Shown here in pieces: positions 7,562 to 16,025 of a stretch of DNA of 26,755 nt. The stretch covers positions 1-26,755 of the forward strand of contig DJOV01000104.1 in NCBI GenBank assembly GCA_002437285.1. Reading direction: 5' to 3'. The notes below the pieces were generated by a model. The model saw only the letters and a program-made list of their open reading frames with translations, searched no databases and had not been told where the DNA came from. A program made the translations under genes and the position numbers. The number at the start of each line of letters is the position of its first letter. The stretch's first letter is position 1. This DNA is from Prevotella sp. UBA6429 (lineage in GTDB: Bacteria; Bacteroidota; Bacteroidia; Bacteroidales; Bacteroidaceae).

Positions 7562-8872
7562 TTACTTGACGTAACGCGCCTGGTAGTCGTCGAGCTTCTT
7601 CAGGTAATAACTGCGCACATCTTGCCATTTGTAATAAGGAGCCTGGTCGGTGCCGACGGGCAGCGTGGCCTCATCCTCGTTGAGCAACACCTTCACCAGC
7701 ACGTTGCCGGCATTGGGCGACAGCTTCTTGGGCTTGTAGAACACAAACTGCACGTTGCAGCCCATGGGATAGATCTGGTAGTTGTTCCATCCGCGGTCGT
7801 CGAGGTTCTCAAGGTCGTCGACAGGCTCACCATAGTGATTGAGGTCGAGCAGGCACACCAGCGGCATGACACACACCTCATGGCCGAAGCGCAGCGTGGC
7901 TCCTGGATGCACCTTGGTGATGCAGGTGTCGGCTGTGGCAATGATGTTGCGCAAGAGGTTAGACTGGGTGTACATGCCTGCGCCGTTGTTGGTCTTGTTG
8001 GGGCCATAATAGGAATACCATCCGGCATTCTCCTTCTGCCAGAAGTCATAGATCTCGTCCTCGGTGAAGATGTCCCACAGACTCAGCTGATGGCGCAGCT
8101 CGGTGCTCTGCACATTGCTGGCCAGCGTAAAGAGATGACGGGCCAGGCTGCCGGCGTTGATGGTCTTGGCATAGTCGGGGTCAGCGAAGAGTACCGTCAT
8201 AAGATGGTTCCAGTTGTCATGACGGCGGCTGAACTCGTTGTTGGCCTGCGAGGTCTCCTTGTTGTCACGCAATCGGAAATACGGACTGCGACTGTCGTTG
8301 AGATACCACATGTCGTGCTCGCTGGCATCGTGTGTAATCTGGAGTTGAGGGTTCATGCTTGCCAACTGCTGCAGTTCGTTCTCCATGGAGAGGATGCAGC
8401 GGATGACGATGGTCGAGCGCGCGTCGACGGCCGTCTTCCCCTTGAACACCTCCGGGAAGCGCTCATACATGCGCTTGGCGATGCCACGGTGTTGCTCGGC
8501 TCCCAAGGGGGTCAGTTCACCATCGCGCAGCCGCGCCTCCTCGCGGATGAGCTTCACCTTGGCCAGCACATCCCGCCCCTTCGGGGTCAACTTGCCCAGC
8601 GAGTCGGCCTTGAGGAGCATATTGTAGGGCTTGTCATAGTCGTTGGTCCCGATGAGGAAGCGCGAGCCGTGACGGCCGTAATGGCTGATGTAGAACGGCT
8701 CATAACCACGCGGAGCGGCCGTGAGCTTCTTCTGCGGTCCGGGATAAGCCACATAGTTGCTACCGGCATAGTCAACATGCAGGCGGATGTCCTGGCGTGC
8801 CTGTTGGGCGCTCACGGTGAGCGTCAGCATGCAGGCCACGGCCATCATGATTAGGTTTCGTTTCTTGTTCAT
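7562..8872 (-). CDS. Secreted histidine-type phosphatase, MINPP-like (phytase-related)
   Basis: Branch-2 histidine phosphatase that removes phosphate through a phosphohistidine intermediate. Bacteroidota members are related to multiple inositol polyphosphate phosphatase and act on phytate, but the substrate cannot be read from the sequence. A signal peptide is clear (MNKKRNLIMM..., cleavage near residue 22, VSA/QQ), so it is periplasmic or exported. The catalytic RHGxR motif is RHGSR at residues 67-71. The distal His-acid pair is probably H331-E332 (RFGHEVCVMP); classic MINPPs have HAE and bacterial acid phosphatases HD, so this is a variant. Length 436 fits. It lies 50 bp downstream of tex with no promoter motif in the gap, so read-through from tex is possible. 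Confidence 0.88.
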   Translation of the reverse strand: MNKKRNLIMMAVACMLTLTVSAQQARQDIRLHVDYAGSNYVAYPGPQKKLTAAPRGYEPFYISHYGRHGSRFLIGTNDYDKPYNMLLKADSLGKLTPKGRDVLAKVKLIREEARLRDGELTPLGAEQHRGIAKRMYERFPEVFKGKTAVDARSTIVIRCILSMENELQQLASMNPQLQITHDASEHDMWYLNDSRSPYFRLRDNKETSQANNEFSRRHDNWNHLMTVLFADPDYAKTINAGSLARHLFTLASNVQSTELRHQLSLWDIFTEDEIYDFWQKENAGWYSYYGPNKTNNGAGMYTQSNLLRNIIATADTCITKVHPGATLRFGHEVCVMPLVCLLDLNHYGEPVDDLENLDDRGWNNYQIYPMGCNVQFVFYKPKKLSPNAGNVLVKVLLNEDEATLPVGTDQAPYYKWQDVRSYYLKKLDDYQARYVK

Positions 8873-8922
8873 GTCTGTTTTCTGTTATGGTTGTCATTGA
8901 TAATTTCACACGGGGCTGTCAC

Positions 8923-11058
8923 TCATCTGCGCATGGTCAGCGATATGCGGTGACGGCGCAGGTCCACATCAAGCACCTTCACCATGACCTGCTGGTGGAG
9001 CTTCACCACGTCGTTGGGATCCTTGACATAGGTGTTGGCCAACTGCGAGATGTGAACCAGCCCGTCCTGATGGACGCCCACATCGACAAACGCCCCGAAG
9101 TTGGTGATATTGGTCACGATGCCGGGTAGTTCCATGCCGGGCACGAGGTCTTCGGGGGTTTTGACACGAGCGTCAAACTCGAAGGTCTCAGCTCGGCCAC
9201 GCGGGTCTCTCCCCGGCTTCTCCAGTTCGCTCATAATGTCCTTGAGGGTGGGCATGCCCACGTCGCCCGACACGTAGCGTGCCACGTTTATTTTCTTGCG
9301 TTGTTCGGAATGGGCCATGAGGTCAGCTACCGTGCAACCGCAGTCCTTGGCCATCTGCTCGACGATACCATAACGTTCCGGATGGACGGCGCTGGCATCG
9401 AGCGGGTTCTTGGCTCCGGCAATGCGGAGGAAGCCTGCACATTGCTGGTAGGCTGCCTGGCCGAGGCGTGGCACCTTGAGAAGCTCGCGGCGAGAGGTGA
9501 ACGCACCATGCTCCCGGCGATAGTCCACGATGTTCTTGGCCAAGGCCGGCCCTAGTCCGCTCACGTAGGTGAGGAGATTCTTACTGGCCGTGTTGACTTC
9601 CACCCCCACCGTGTTGACACAGAGTTCCACGGTCTGGTCCAGGCTATGCTTGAGCTTGGCCTGGTCCACATCATGCTGATACTGGCCGACACCGATGCTC
9701 TTCGGGTCGATCTTTACCAGTTCGGCCAGCGGATCCATGAGCCTCCTGCCGATACTGACTGCTCCCCTGACGGTGACGTCCTCATCGGGAAACTCCTCGC
9801 GCGCCACCTCTGACGCTGAATAGACGCTGGCACCATCCTCGCTGACCACATAAGTAGGCGTGTCAGGGATCTGTCTCAGGATGTCAGCCGTCTCACGCGA
9901 CCCAGTGCCGTTGCCACAAGCGATGGCCTCCACCCGGAAACGGCGGGCGATGGCGGTGAAGCGCTCCAACGGATCGGTCGCTCGCTGGACAGAACGGCCA
10001 CCATGACCGGACCTAACGGCAAACACCACGTCGTGGTAGAGCAGGTTGCCTTGCGCATCGAGCACCACCACCTTACACCCCGTGCGGATGCCTGGGTCGA
10101 CCCCCATCACGCGCTGTTGCCCAAGTGGAGCCGCAAGCAACAACTGCCTGAGGTTCTCACGGAACACGTGTATGGCCTCATCATCGGCTTTCTCCTTGCT
10201 CAGCGCCGCAAACTCATTTTCGATAGACGGCTCGACCAGCCGCTTGTAAGCGTCGTCCACGGCTTCGCCCACCAACGTCTGACAAGGCCCGTGACCACGC
10301 ACATACTGGCGGCGCAGGCGGTCGGTGCAATCATCATCGTTGACCGATATGCTGACGCGCAACACGCCCTCGGCCTCGCCTCGCCGGATGGCCAGCAGGC
10401 GATGGGAAGAACAGCGGCGAAGCTCCTCGCTGAAGTCGAAGTAGTCGGCATACTTCTGCGCCTTCTCCTCGTCCTTCATCTTGGCGATGACCTTGGCGGT
10501 GATGACCGCCTCGCGGCGAAACACGGCGCGCACGGTCTGCCGTGTGCGCTCGTCCTCGCTGACCTCCTCGGCTATGATGTCCTTGGCGCCCTTGAGGGCA
10601 GTCTCAATGTCTTTTACGTCGCCCTTCACAAAGCGTGCAGCTACCTGTTCGGGATGCGCCTCGCGCTGGAAACGGATGGTGGTGGCCAAGGGCTCAAGCC
10701 CCTGTTCGCGGGCTATCTGGGCGCGGGTGCGACGCCGTGGCTTGTAGGGCAGGTAGAGGTCCTCAAGCGCTGTGGCGTCCCAACAGGTTTCGATGCGCTG
10801 GCGGAGCTCAGCGGTGAGCTTCCCCTGGGTATCGATGGTCTTGAGGATGGTATCCTTGCGCTTCTGCAACTCGCTCAGCTTGTCGCCCAAATCACTGATG
10901 GCCGCCACCTGCACCTCGTTGAGGTTGCCCGTGGCTTCCTTGCGGTAACGACTGATAAAGGGGATGGTACAGCCATCCTCCAGCAGGCCAAGCGTGGCGT
11001 CCACTTGCGAGGAGCCTATGCCCAACCGCTCGGCTATAATAGGTGTGAAAACGTTCAT
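8923..11058 (-). CDS. tex: Tex-family RNA-binding transcription accessory protein (S1 domain)
   Basis: Bacterial homologue of eukaryotic Spt6, a nucleic-acid-binding factor linked to transcription. The family order is complete in 711 residues. It comprises the N-terminal Tex domain (ATLGLLEDGCTIPFISRYRK, about residues 20-45), the YqgF/RNase H-like domain from about 320 (RVMGVDPGIRTGCKVVVLD), helix-hairpin-helix motifs (about 490-560, including LTYVSGLGPALAKNIVDYR), and a C-terminal S1 domain (about 635-711, GIVTNITNFGAFVDVGVHQD). A 73-bp gap separates it from the S41 peptidase upstream. A near-consensus TGCCTTTG on the minus strand at 11112-11119 might be its promoter, but one base of the consensus is wrong. 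The MINPP-like phosphatase follows. Confidence 0.95.
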   Translation of the reverse strand: MNVFTPIIAERLGIGSSQVDATLGLLEDGCTIPFISRYRKEATGNLNEVQVAAISDLGDKLSELQKRKDTILKTIDTQGKLTAELRQRIETCWDATALEDLYLPYKPRRRTRAQIAREQGLEPLATTIRFQREAHPEQVAARFVKGDVKDIETALKGAKDIIAEEVSEDERTRQTVRAVFRREAVITAKVIAKMKDEEKAQKYADYFDFSEELRRCSSHRLLAIRRGEAEGVLRVSISVNDDDCTDRLRRQYVRGHGPCQTLVGEAVDDAYKRLVEPSIENEFAALSKEKADDEAIHVFRENLRQLLLAAPLGQQRVMGVDPGIRTGCKVVVLDAQGNLLYHDVVFAVRSGHGGRSVQRATDPLERFTAIARRFRVEAIACGNGTGSRETADILRQIPDTPTYVVSEDGASVYSASEVAREEFPDEDVTVRGAVSIGRRLMDPLAELVKIDPKSIGVGQYQHDVDQAKLKHSLDQTVELCVNTVGVEVNTASKNLLTYVSGLGPALAKNIVDYRREHGAFTSRRELLKVPRLGQAAYQQCAGFLRIAGAKNPLDASAVHPERYGIVEQMAKDCGCTVADLMAHSEQRKKINVARYVSGDVGMPTLKDIMSELEKPGRDPRGRAETFEFDARVKTPEDLVPGMELPGIVTNITNFGAFVDVGVHQDGLVHISQLANTYVKDPNDVVKLHQQVMVKVLDVDLRRHRISLTMRR

Positions 11059-11131
11059 TCTGATTATTGGATATTAGGTAAAACAGGAAAGGTGTTGTCA
11101 AGGAATAGAGACAAAGGCACCTGCACCGTTG

Positions 11132-12196
11132 TCATTGTCTTTGCCTCAGCACCTGGCGGGCGGCCTCAATGATGGCATCGCGCCCTGTGGTGATATCGTC
11201 GATTCCGAGCCCTACGTAGACGTCGGGCTCGATACCACTTTCCGTACTCTGTCTTTCGGCGTCGTACATAGGGCACGCTGAGAAGCGCACGCTCCAACCA
11301 TTGGGCAGTTCGGAGGAGAAGGGAAGACCTGCTCCGCCGCCAGTCTTGTCACCCACCACGGTCACGCCAGGACAACACTTCATGTACTTCACGAACTCAT
11401 TGGCGGCCGAAAACACCTGTCGGTTGGTGAGCACGGCCACAGGCTTCTGCCAACGGAGCCCGCTGGCTGGCTTGAGCCATTGGGCCTCCATGGCTGAGAA
11501 ATCATTGTGTCCGCGGCCTGTCTTGTGGCGCATGTAACCCACCAGGCGTTTCTCATTGGTAAAGCGGGCGGCCAACTTCTCAGCAGCGGTGAGCAGACCG
11601 CCACCATTGTCGCGTAAGTCGATGATAAGCCCACGACAGGGCGCCAGGTAGAGCAAGACATTGTCAAGGTTGCCTGAACCCGACTCGTTGGCAAACGAGG
11701 CGCAACGCACATACCCGATGTTGTCGTCGAGGATACGATAGCGCAGTCCACCAGCTATCTTATAGTCGGTGCCCAGATACTTGTTGACCAGCGTATCGCT
11801 GTAGTTGCTGGGATAGTTCTCGTGAAATCCCCAATAGCGCGCCATATCAAACGACGTGTAGAGATTGACATGCCCGTCACGCAGCTCGGCCAGCATGTTG
11901 CCCAGCACCTCAAGCAGTTGTGCGTCTGTCATGCCGCTGGTCACCTGGCGGGCGTAGGCCGTGCGCACGGAGTCCCAGTCGACGCCTTTCTCGTCGAAAA
12001 AGCAATAGTGCTCATCCATGATTTTCCACAAGGCCTCGAAATTGCCCTTCTCATTGTCGTCAAATGACTCCTCGGTTACACAAGAGGACAGCAGGAAAGT
12101 GCACAGGAGAGCCATCACGCCACACACCGACAGCCATGACGGAAGGCTTACATGTGACAGCTTTGGCGGAAGGCAGGGTAAAAAGAGACGGTTCAT
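11132..12196 (-). CDS. S41-family (C-terminal processing-type) peptidase, lipoprotein
   Basis: Serine protease of the S41/tail-specific family, predicted to be membrane-anchored in the cell envelope. A long basic N-terminus is followed by a hydrophobic stretch and a lipobox ending at Cys39 (LLSSC). The catalytic dyad is visible as Ser263 in NRQVFSAANEF and Lys284 in VVGDKTGGGAG, spaced as in the family. The substrate-groove signature RGLIIDLRDNGGG is at about 188-200. There is no obvious PDZ domain between the N-terminal helical region and the catalytic core, so this is the small Bacteroidota form (354 residues). It lies 39 bp after the DUF3316-like gene on the same strand, so probably the same operon. 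The target is unknown. Confidence 0.88.
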   Translation of the reverse strand: MNRLFLPCLPPKLSHVSLPSWLSVCGVMALLCTFLLSSCVTEESFDDNEKGNFEALWKIMDEHYCFFDEKGVDWDSVRTAYARQVTSGMTDAQLLEVLGNMLAELRDGHVNLYTSFDMARYWGFHENYPSNYSDTLVNKYLGTDYKIAGGLRYRILDDNIGYVRCASFANESGSGNLDNVLLYLAPCRGLIIDLRDNGGGLLTAAEKLAARFTNEKRLVGYMRHKTGRGHNDFSAMEAQWLKPASGLRWQKPVAVLTNRQVFSAANEFVKYMKCCPGVTVVGDKTGGGAGLPFSSELPNGWSVRFSACPMYDAERQSTESGIEPDVYVGLGIDDITTGRDAIIEAARQVLRQRQ

Positions 12197-12235
12197 AGAT
12201 AGGACGTATATGAATTAAGGTGGTTTCGGGAAGGC

Positions 12236-13030
12236 TCAATACTTCCATCCGACCATGATGCCGTGGCTGTATTGATGATACTTGAGACCATTGGCCTTCA
12301 TCTGCAGGATGTCGCCCACGTAGCCCACCGTGAATGCGGTACGACGGAAGTGGACGTCAAGCGTGAGCATCTGGTGGAGTTGTGGTCCCGAGAAGAGTGA
12401 AGTGACGACAACGTTATGGTCATAATTGCCTCGTGCAAACACCTCATAGTAACTTTGGCCATAGTGCGGCGAGAAAGCGAGCCCCACCACTGGCACGGCG
12501 GCTGCATACGTAAGGGTGAGGGGGCGATGTCCGAGGGAGAAGTCCCACGACAGGGCGGCCGACGGGTCGGCAGCGAAAGAGAGACGCAACTGGGCCGGAT
12601 TGTTGGAGTTGCGTGTATCGTAGGCGCCCCCCAAGAGAAAGTCGCCCACTGCTCCCACACGCAGGTGAAGCCGCTGTGCGGGATAAGCCCAGTTGTAGTG
12701 CCAACCGAAGCGCAGGTTATAGGAGCCGGTAAGCAGCGAGTGGGCGTTGCCACGCGTGCCAGCGAGCGACACCCAAGCATGATGGGTGAGCTCACGCGAG
12801 ACCCGGCTGCTGTCACGCTGGCGGATGGCCTGCCCGATGAAGCTGACCTCCGTTCCCCGGAAGGTTTCCTGTGACAGATAGGTGTCGAGGATGTCGGTGC
12901 GGGCTACGGAAACAGCCACGAGCCGCTGCGCAGAGGCCGTGAGGCCTGCAAACAGAACCAGCGCCAACGCAAGCGACACACACCCCACCCCCTTCACAAG
13001 AGTCGTGCATTCCTGATCACTTCTCATCAT
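12236..13030 (-). CDS. Predicted outer-membrane beta-barrel protein (DUF3316-like)
   Basis: The 264-residue protein has a signal peptide (hydrophobic core LALALVLFAGL, cleavage near residue 34, ASA/QR). The mature part is made of alternating polar/aromatic strands and ends in an aromatic residue (MVGWKY), typical of small outer-membrane barrels. I believe it belongs to the Bacteroidota DUF3316 family (opening TDILDTYLSQETFRGTEVSF), but this is from memory of the family pattern. No function is known. The start codon lies within the final 14 nt of parC, so translation is probably coupled; a second in-frame ATG follows immediately (13025-13027). It precedes the S41 peptidase by 39 bp. Confidence 0.72.
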   Translation of the reverse strand: MMRSDQECTTLVKGVGCVSLALALVLFAGLTASAQRLVAVSVARTDILDTYLSQETFRGTEVSFIGQAIRQRDSSRVSRELTHHAWVSLAGTRGNAHSLLTGSYNLRFGWHYNWAYPAQRLHLRVGAVGDFLLGGAYDTRNSNNPAQLRLSFAADPSAALSWDFSLGHRPLTLTYAAAVPVVGLAFSPHYGQSYYEVFARGNYDHNVVVTSLFSGPQLHQMLTLDVHFRRTAFTVGYVGDILQMKANGLKYHQYSHGIMVGWKY

Positions 13031-15743
13031 CCTGATTGTTGTCGAGATCGCCGAAAAGGTTAAGTTGGCCTGTCATCTCGTCGATGACCTGTTGCTGGCT
13101 CTTGCCCGCATCGGGGTCGAGGTCTGCATCAGGCTCCATTGATGGCTCGCCATCCGTTTCCGGAGAGGCAGGCTCAGGCTTGCGGAGAGGTTCCAGCTCT
13201 TCCACCTTGTCCACCTGCCATGTGGCCACACGCTTGCCCTTGGCCTTGAATCCCTTGACGGCCACGAAGCTCTCGGCGTCAATCTCCATCGGCGGGCGCG
13301 AAGCGTCAGCACCGCCAAAGGTGACCAACAGGCGCGGGTAGGCTGTGTCGGTGAGCAGCACCTGACGACTGTCAGGGTTGTCACCAATGTAATTGACTGG
13401 TTTGCGCGAGTCTTCCATGAGAAAGCGCTTGAGATAAAGGTTCCCGTTGTTGTCAGCATCGAATAGCACAGCCGTCCATGCCTTGTCGGCCTGCCACTTC
13501 TCGATGATTCGCATGTTGTCGGGGAAATGGTTGTTGGGGTCGAAGTCGGTGGTGAAGAAGGTGCCGTCATTGAGCACCACCAAGATGCGGTCGCCATCAT
13601 TGAACTCGCCGAGCAGACGTCCGCGTTCCTCATAGTTGATGCGGTGGACGTCAGAGTCAAACCACACCTTACGTCCACCGAGTGTGGATCGGCCATGACT
13701 CTTGAGCGAGATGCGGTGGACGCTCTTGCGCGTGAGCAGCAGGCCACGGGCCGTGCGGCCCTTGATGGTCACCTCGGAGAAGTCTCTCTCGAGGAAGATG
13801 TTCTGGCGCTTCTTCGTGGGATCAGGGTCGAGCGTCACCTTGATGATTTCGGCCTCGCCATTGGGGTTGGGCGAGAAATAGATGACACGTGAGCCGGGCT
13901 CGCCACGCGTGAGGTCGTACTCGCGGTCGCGGGTGATGCTGGTCACATTGAAACGCTTGATATAATAAGGTCCCTTCTTGCCATCGCGGTAGACCACGTT
14001 GTAGATGGTACGGGCATCGTTTTTCTTGAACACCTGCACCCACATGACGTTCTTGCCGACGAAAATCTTGTCGGCCACGCGAATCACCTTGTACTTGCCA
14101 TCGCGATAGAAGAGGATGATATCGTCAAGGTCAGAGCAGTTGCAGACAAACTCGTCTTTCTTCAGTCCTGTACCCACAAAGCCGTCCTGGCGGTTGATAT
14201 AGAGCTTCTCATTGGCCTCCACGACCTTAGAAGCCTCAATGGTGTCGAAGCTGCGGATCTCAGTCCGGCGCGGATGGTCGGATCCATAGGTCTCCCGCAG
14301 ATGGTCATACCAGGCGATGGTGACATCGACCATGTGCGCCAGGTCATGGTCGATGCCCTTCACCTCGGCCTTGATCTTGGCGATGAGCTGGTCGGCCTTG
14401 TCCTTGTTGTATTTGAGGATGCGCTGCATCTTGATCTCAAGCAGGCGCAGGTAGTCGTCCTCGCGTATCTCACGGACGAGCCCCTCCTTGAACGGTTCAA
14501 ACTTCTTGTCGAGAAACTTGAGCACCGCTTTTTGGTCGGGGGCTTGCTCGAAAGCCTTCTCCTTGTACATGCGCTCCTCGATGAAGATACGCTCCAACGA
14601 GGCGAAGAAGAGTTGCTCCATCAGTTCGTCACGGCGGATCTGCAGTTCGCGGCGCAGCAGCCCCATGGTGCGGTCTACGCTGTGGCGCAATACCTCGCTG
14701 ACAGTGAGGAACTGGGGCTTGTCGTCCTCGATGACACAACAGTTGGGCGAGATGCTGATTTCGCAGTCGGTGAAGGCATAAAGGGCGTCGATGGTCTTGT
14801 CCGGTGACGTGCCGGGCGTGAGCTGCACCTGTATCTCCACATCACGGGCCGTGAGGTCGAGCACCTTACGGGCCTTGATCTTGCCTTTCTCGATGGCCCT
14901 TGTGATGGAGTCTTGCAGCGAGTCGGCGGTCTTGCTGAAAGGTATCTCACGGATGGCGAGGGTCTTGTTGTCGAGCTTCTCTATCTTTGCGCGGATGCGG
15001 ACGGAGCCACCGCGCTGTCCGTCGTTGTACTTCGACACGTCGATGGATCCGCCCGTGGGGAAGTCGGGATAGAGATGAAACTCCTCGCCACGGAGATATT
15101 TGACGGCAGCCTCGCAAATCTCATTGAAGTTGTGGGGCAGCACACGGCTCGACAGGCCCACAGCGATGCCGTTTGCTCCTTGGGCCAAAAGCAGGGGGTA
15201 CTTGACGGGGAGGGTGATGGGCTCCTTGTTACGACCGTCATAGCTGAGCTGCCACTCGGTGGTCTTCGGGTTGAACACGGTCTCCAAGGCAAACTTGGAG
15301 AGGCGGGCCTCGATGTATCGGGGTGCGGCTGCCGAGTCGCCCGTGAAGATGTTGCCCCAGTTGCCCTGGGTGTCGATGAGCAGGTCCTTTTGTCCCAGTT
15401 GCACCAGTGCGTCGTAGATGGAAGCGTCTCCATGGGGATGAAACTTCATGGTCTCTCCCACGATGTTGGCCACTTTGTTGTAACGTCCGTCGTCCATGCG
15501 CTTCATGGTGTGCAGGATGCGTCGCTGCACAGGCTTGAGGCCATCGCCGATGTGGGGCACGGCACGCTCCAGGATGACATAGGAGGCATAGTCCAAGAAC
15601 CAGTTCTTGTACATGCCCGACAGGTGGTGCACGGCCGAAGCGTCAAAGCGGTCGGCAGGCTTGTAGTCGCTATGGGTGTCGTTCGTCAGCTCGTCGTCGG
15701 TCTGCGGATTGTCGTTATTGTTGATTGTCTTGTCGTCGTCCAT
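13017..15743 (-). CDS. parC: DNA topoisomerase IV subunit A (ParC; GyrA/ParC family)
   Basis: Cleavage/religation subunit of a type IIA topoisomerase that decatenates chromosomes. The breakage-reunion domain starts near residue 44 (MYKNWFLDYASYVILERA) and has PVQRRILHTM and HPHGDASIYD. The catalytic tyrosine is Tyr143 in SAAAPRYIEARL. A beta-propeller C-terminal domain follows (about 540-840) without a clear GyrA box (QRRGGKG), which favours ParC over GyrA. The last about 60 residues are acidic and probably disordered, and contain QLNLF at 893-897. The position equivalent to GyrA Ser83/ParC Ser80 is Ala107. Length is 908. parE is not adjacent in the window. It is transcribed from a TACCTTTG box at 15783-15790 and overlaps the next gene by 14 nt. 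Confidence 0.93.
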   Translation of the reverse strand: MDDDKTINNNDNPQTDDELTNDTHSDYKPADRFDASAVHHLSGMYKNWFLDYASYVILERAVPHIGDGLKPVQRRILHTMKRMDDGRYNKVANIVGETMKFHPHGDASIYDALVQLGQKDLLIDTQGNWGNIFTGDSAAAPRYIEARLSKFALETVFNPKTTEWQLSYDGRNKEPITLPVKYPLLLAQGANGIAVGLSSRVLPHNFNEICEAAVKYLRGEEFHLYPDFPTGGSIDVSKYNDGQRGGSVRIRAKIEKLDNKTLAIREIPFSKTADSLQDSITRAIEKGKIKARKVLDLTARDVEIQVQLTPGTSPDKTIDALYAFTDCEISISPNCCVIEDDKPQFLTVSEVLRHSVDRTMGLLRRELQIRRDELMEQLFFASLERIFIEERMYKEKAFEQAPDQKAVLKFLDKKFEPFKEGLVREIREDDYLRLLEIKMQRILKYNKDKADQLIAKIKAEVKGIDHDLAHMVDVTIAWYDHLRETYGSDHPRRTEIRSFDTIEASKVVEANEKLYINRQDGFVGTGLKKDEFVCNCSDLDDIILFYRDGKYKVIRVADKIFVGKNVMWVQVFKKNDARTIYNVVYRDGKKGPYYIKRFNVTSITRDREYDLTRGEPGSRVIYFSPNPNGEAEIIKVTLDPDPTKKRQNIFLERDFSEVTIKGRTARGLLLTRKSVHRISLKSHGRSTLGGRKVWFDSDVHRINYEERGRLLGEFNDGDRILVVLNDGTFFTTDFDPNNHFPDNMRIIEKWQADKAWTAVLFDADNNGNLYLKRFLMEDSRKPVNYIGDNPDSRQVLLTDTAYPRLLVTFGGADASRPPMEIDAESFVAVKGFKAKGKRVATWQVDKVEELEPLRKPEPASPETDGEPSMEPDADLDPDAGKSQQQVIDEMTGQLNLFGDLDNNQDDEK

Positions 15744-15782
15744 AAGTGTTGGTTTGAGGAGCCCAAAGGGGGCTTACCTATG

Positions 15783-15790
15783 CAAAGGTA
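15783..15790 (-). promoter_or_regulatory. -7 promoter element of parC
   Basis: TACCTTTG on the minus strand lies 39 nt before the parC ATG. A TTTTTG stretch lies upstream at 15803-15808, closer than the usual -33 spacing. The predicted leader contains a small hairpin, AGCCC/GGGCT at 15760-15774. The rest of the 282-bp parC-glyS gap shows no gene. Confidence 0.6.
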
Positions 15791-15984
15791 CACAAAAATC
15801 GGCAAAAAGCTTTTCGCATTCACCATTTTTTAATGATTCGGGCGAGCATGGACGGGAAAGTGCCTTCTTATCTGCAACCCAAAGCCCTCATATTCCGGTA
15901 AAAGCAGTCCGACCTTTTGATTGCCAACCTATTTTTTTCTTTTATTTTAACGCCATTCTCTTCACTTTATCAACAGAAAATCAG

Positions 15985-15992
15985 TACCTTTG
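15985..15992 (+). promoter_or_regulatory. -7 promoter element of glyS
   Basis: TACCTTTG followed by CA fits the Bacteroidota -7 consensus and lies 33 nt before the glyS ATG. The leader would be about 25-30 nt. No T-box or other long leader structure precedes this tRNA synthetase gene. The -33 element is not convincing. Confidence 0.6.
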
Positions 15993-16025
15993 CAAAATAT
16001 ACATCAACTCATCATTTAGAAGAAA

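Noticed and set aside
10003..11172. 389-codon plus-strand frame opposite tex
   Set aside because: Tex is full-length and well conserved on the minus strand; the antisense product matches no family.
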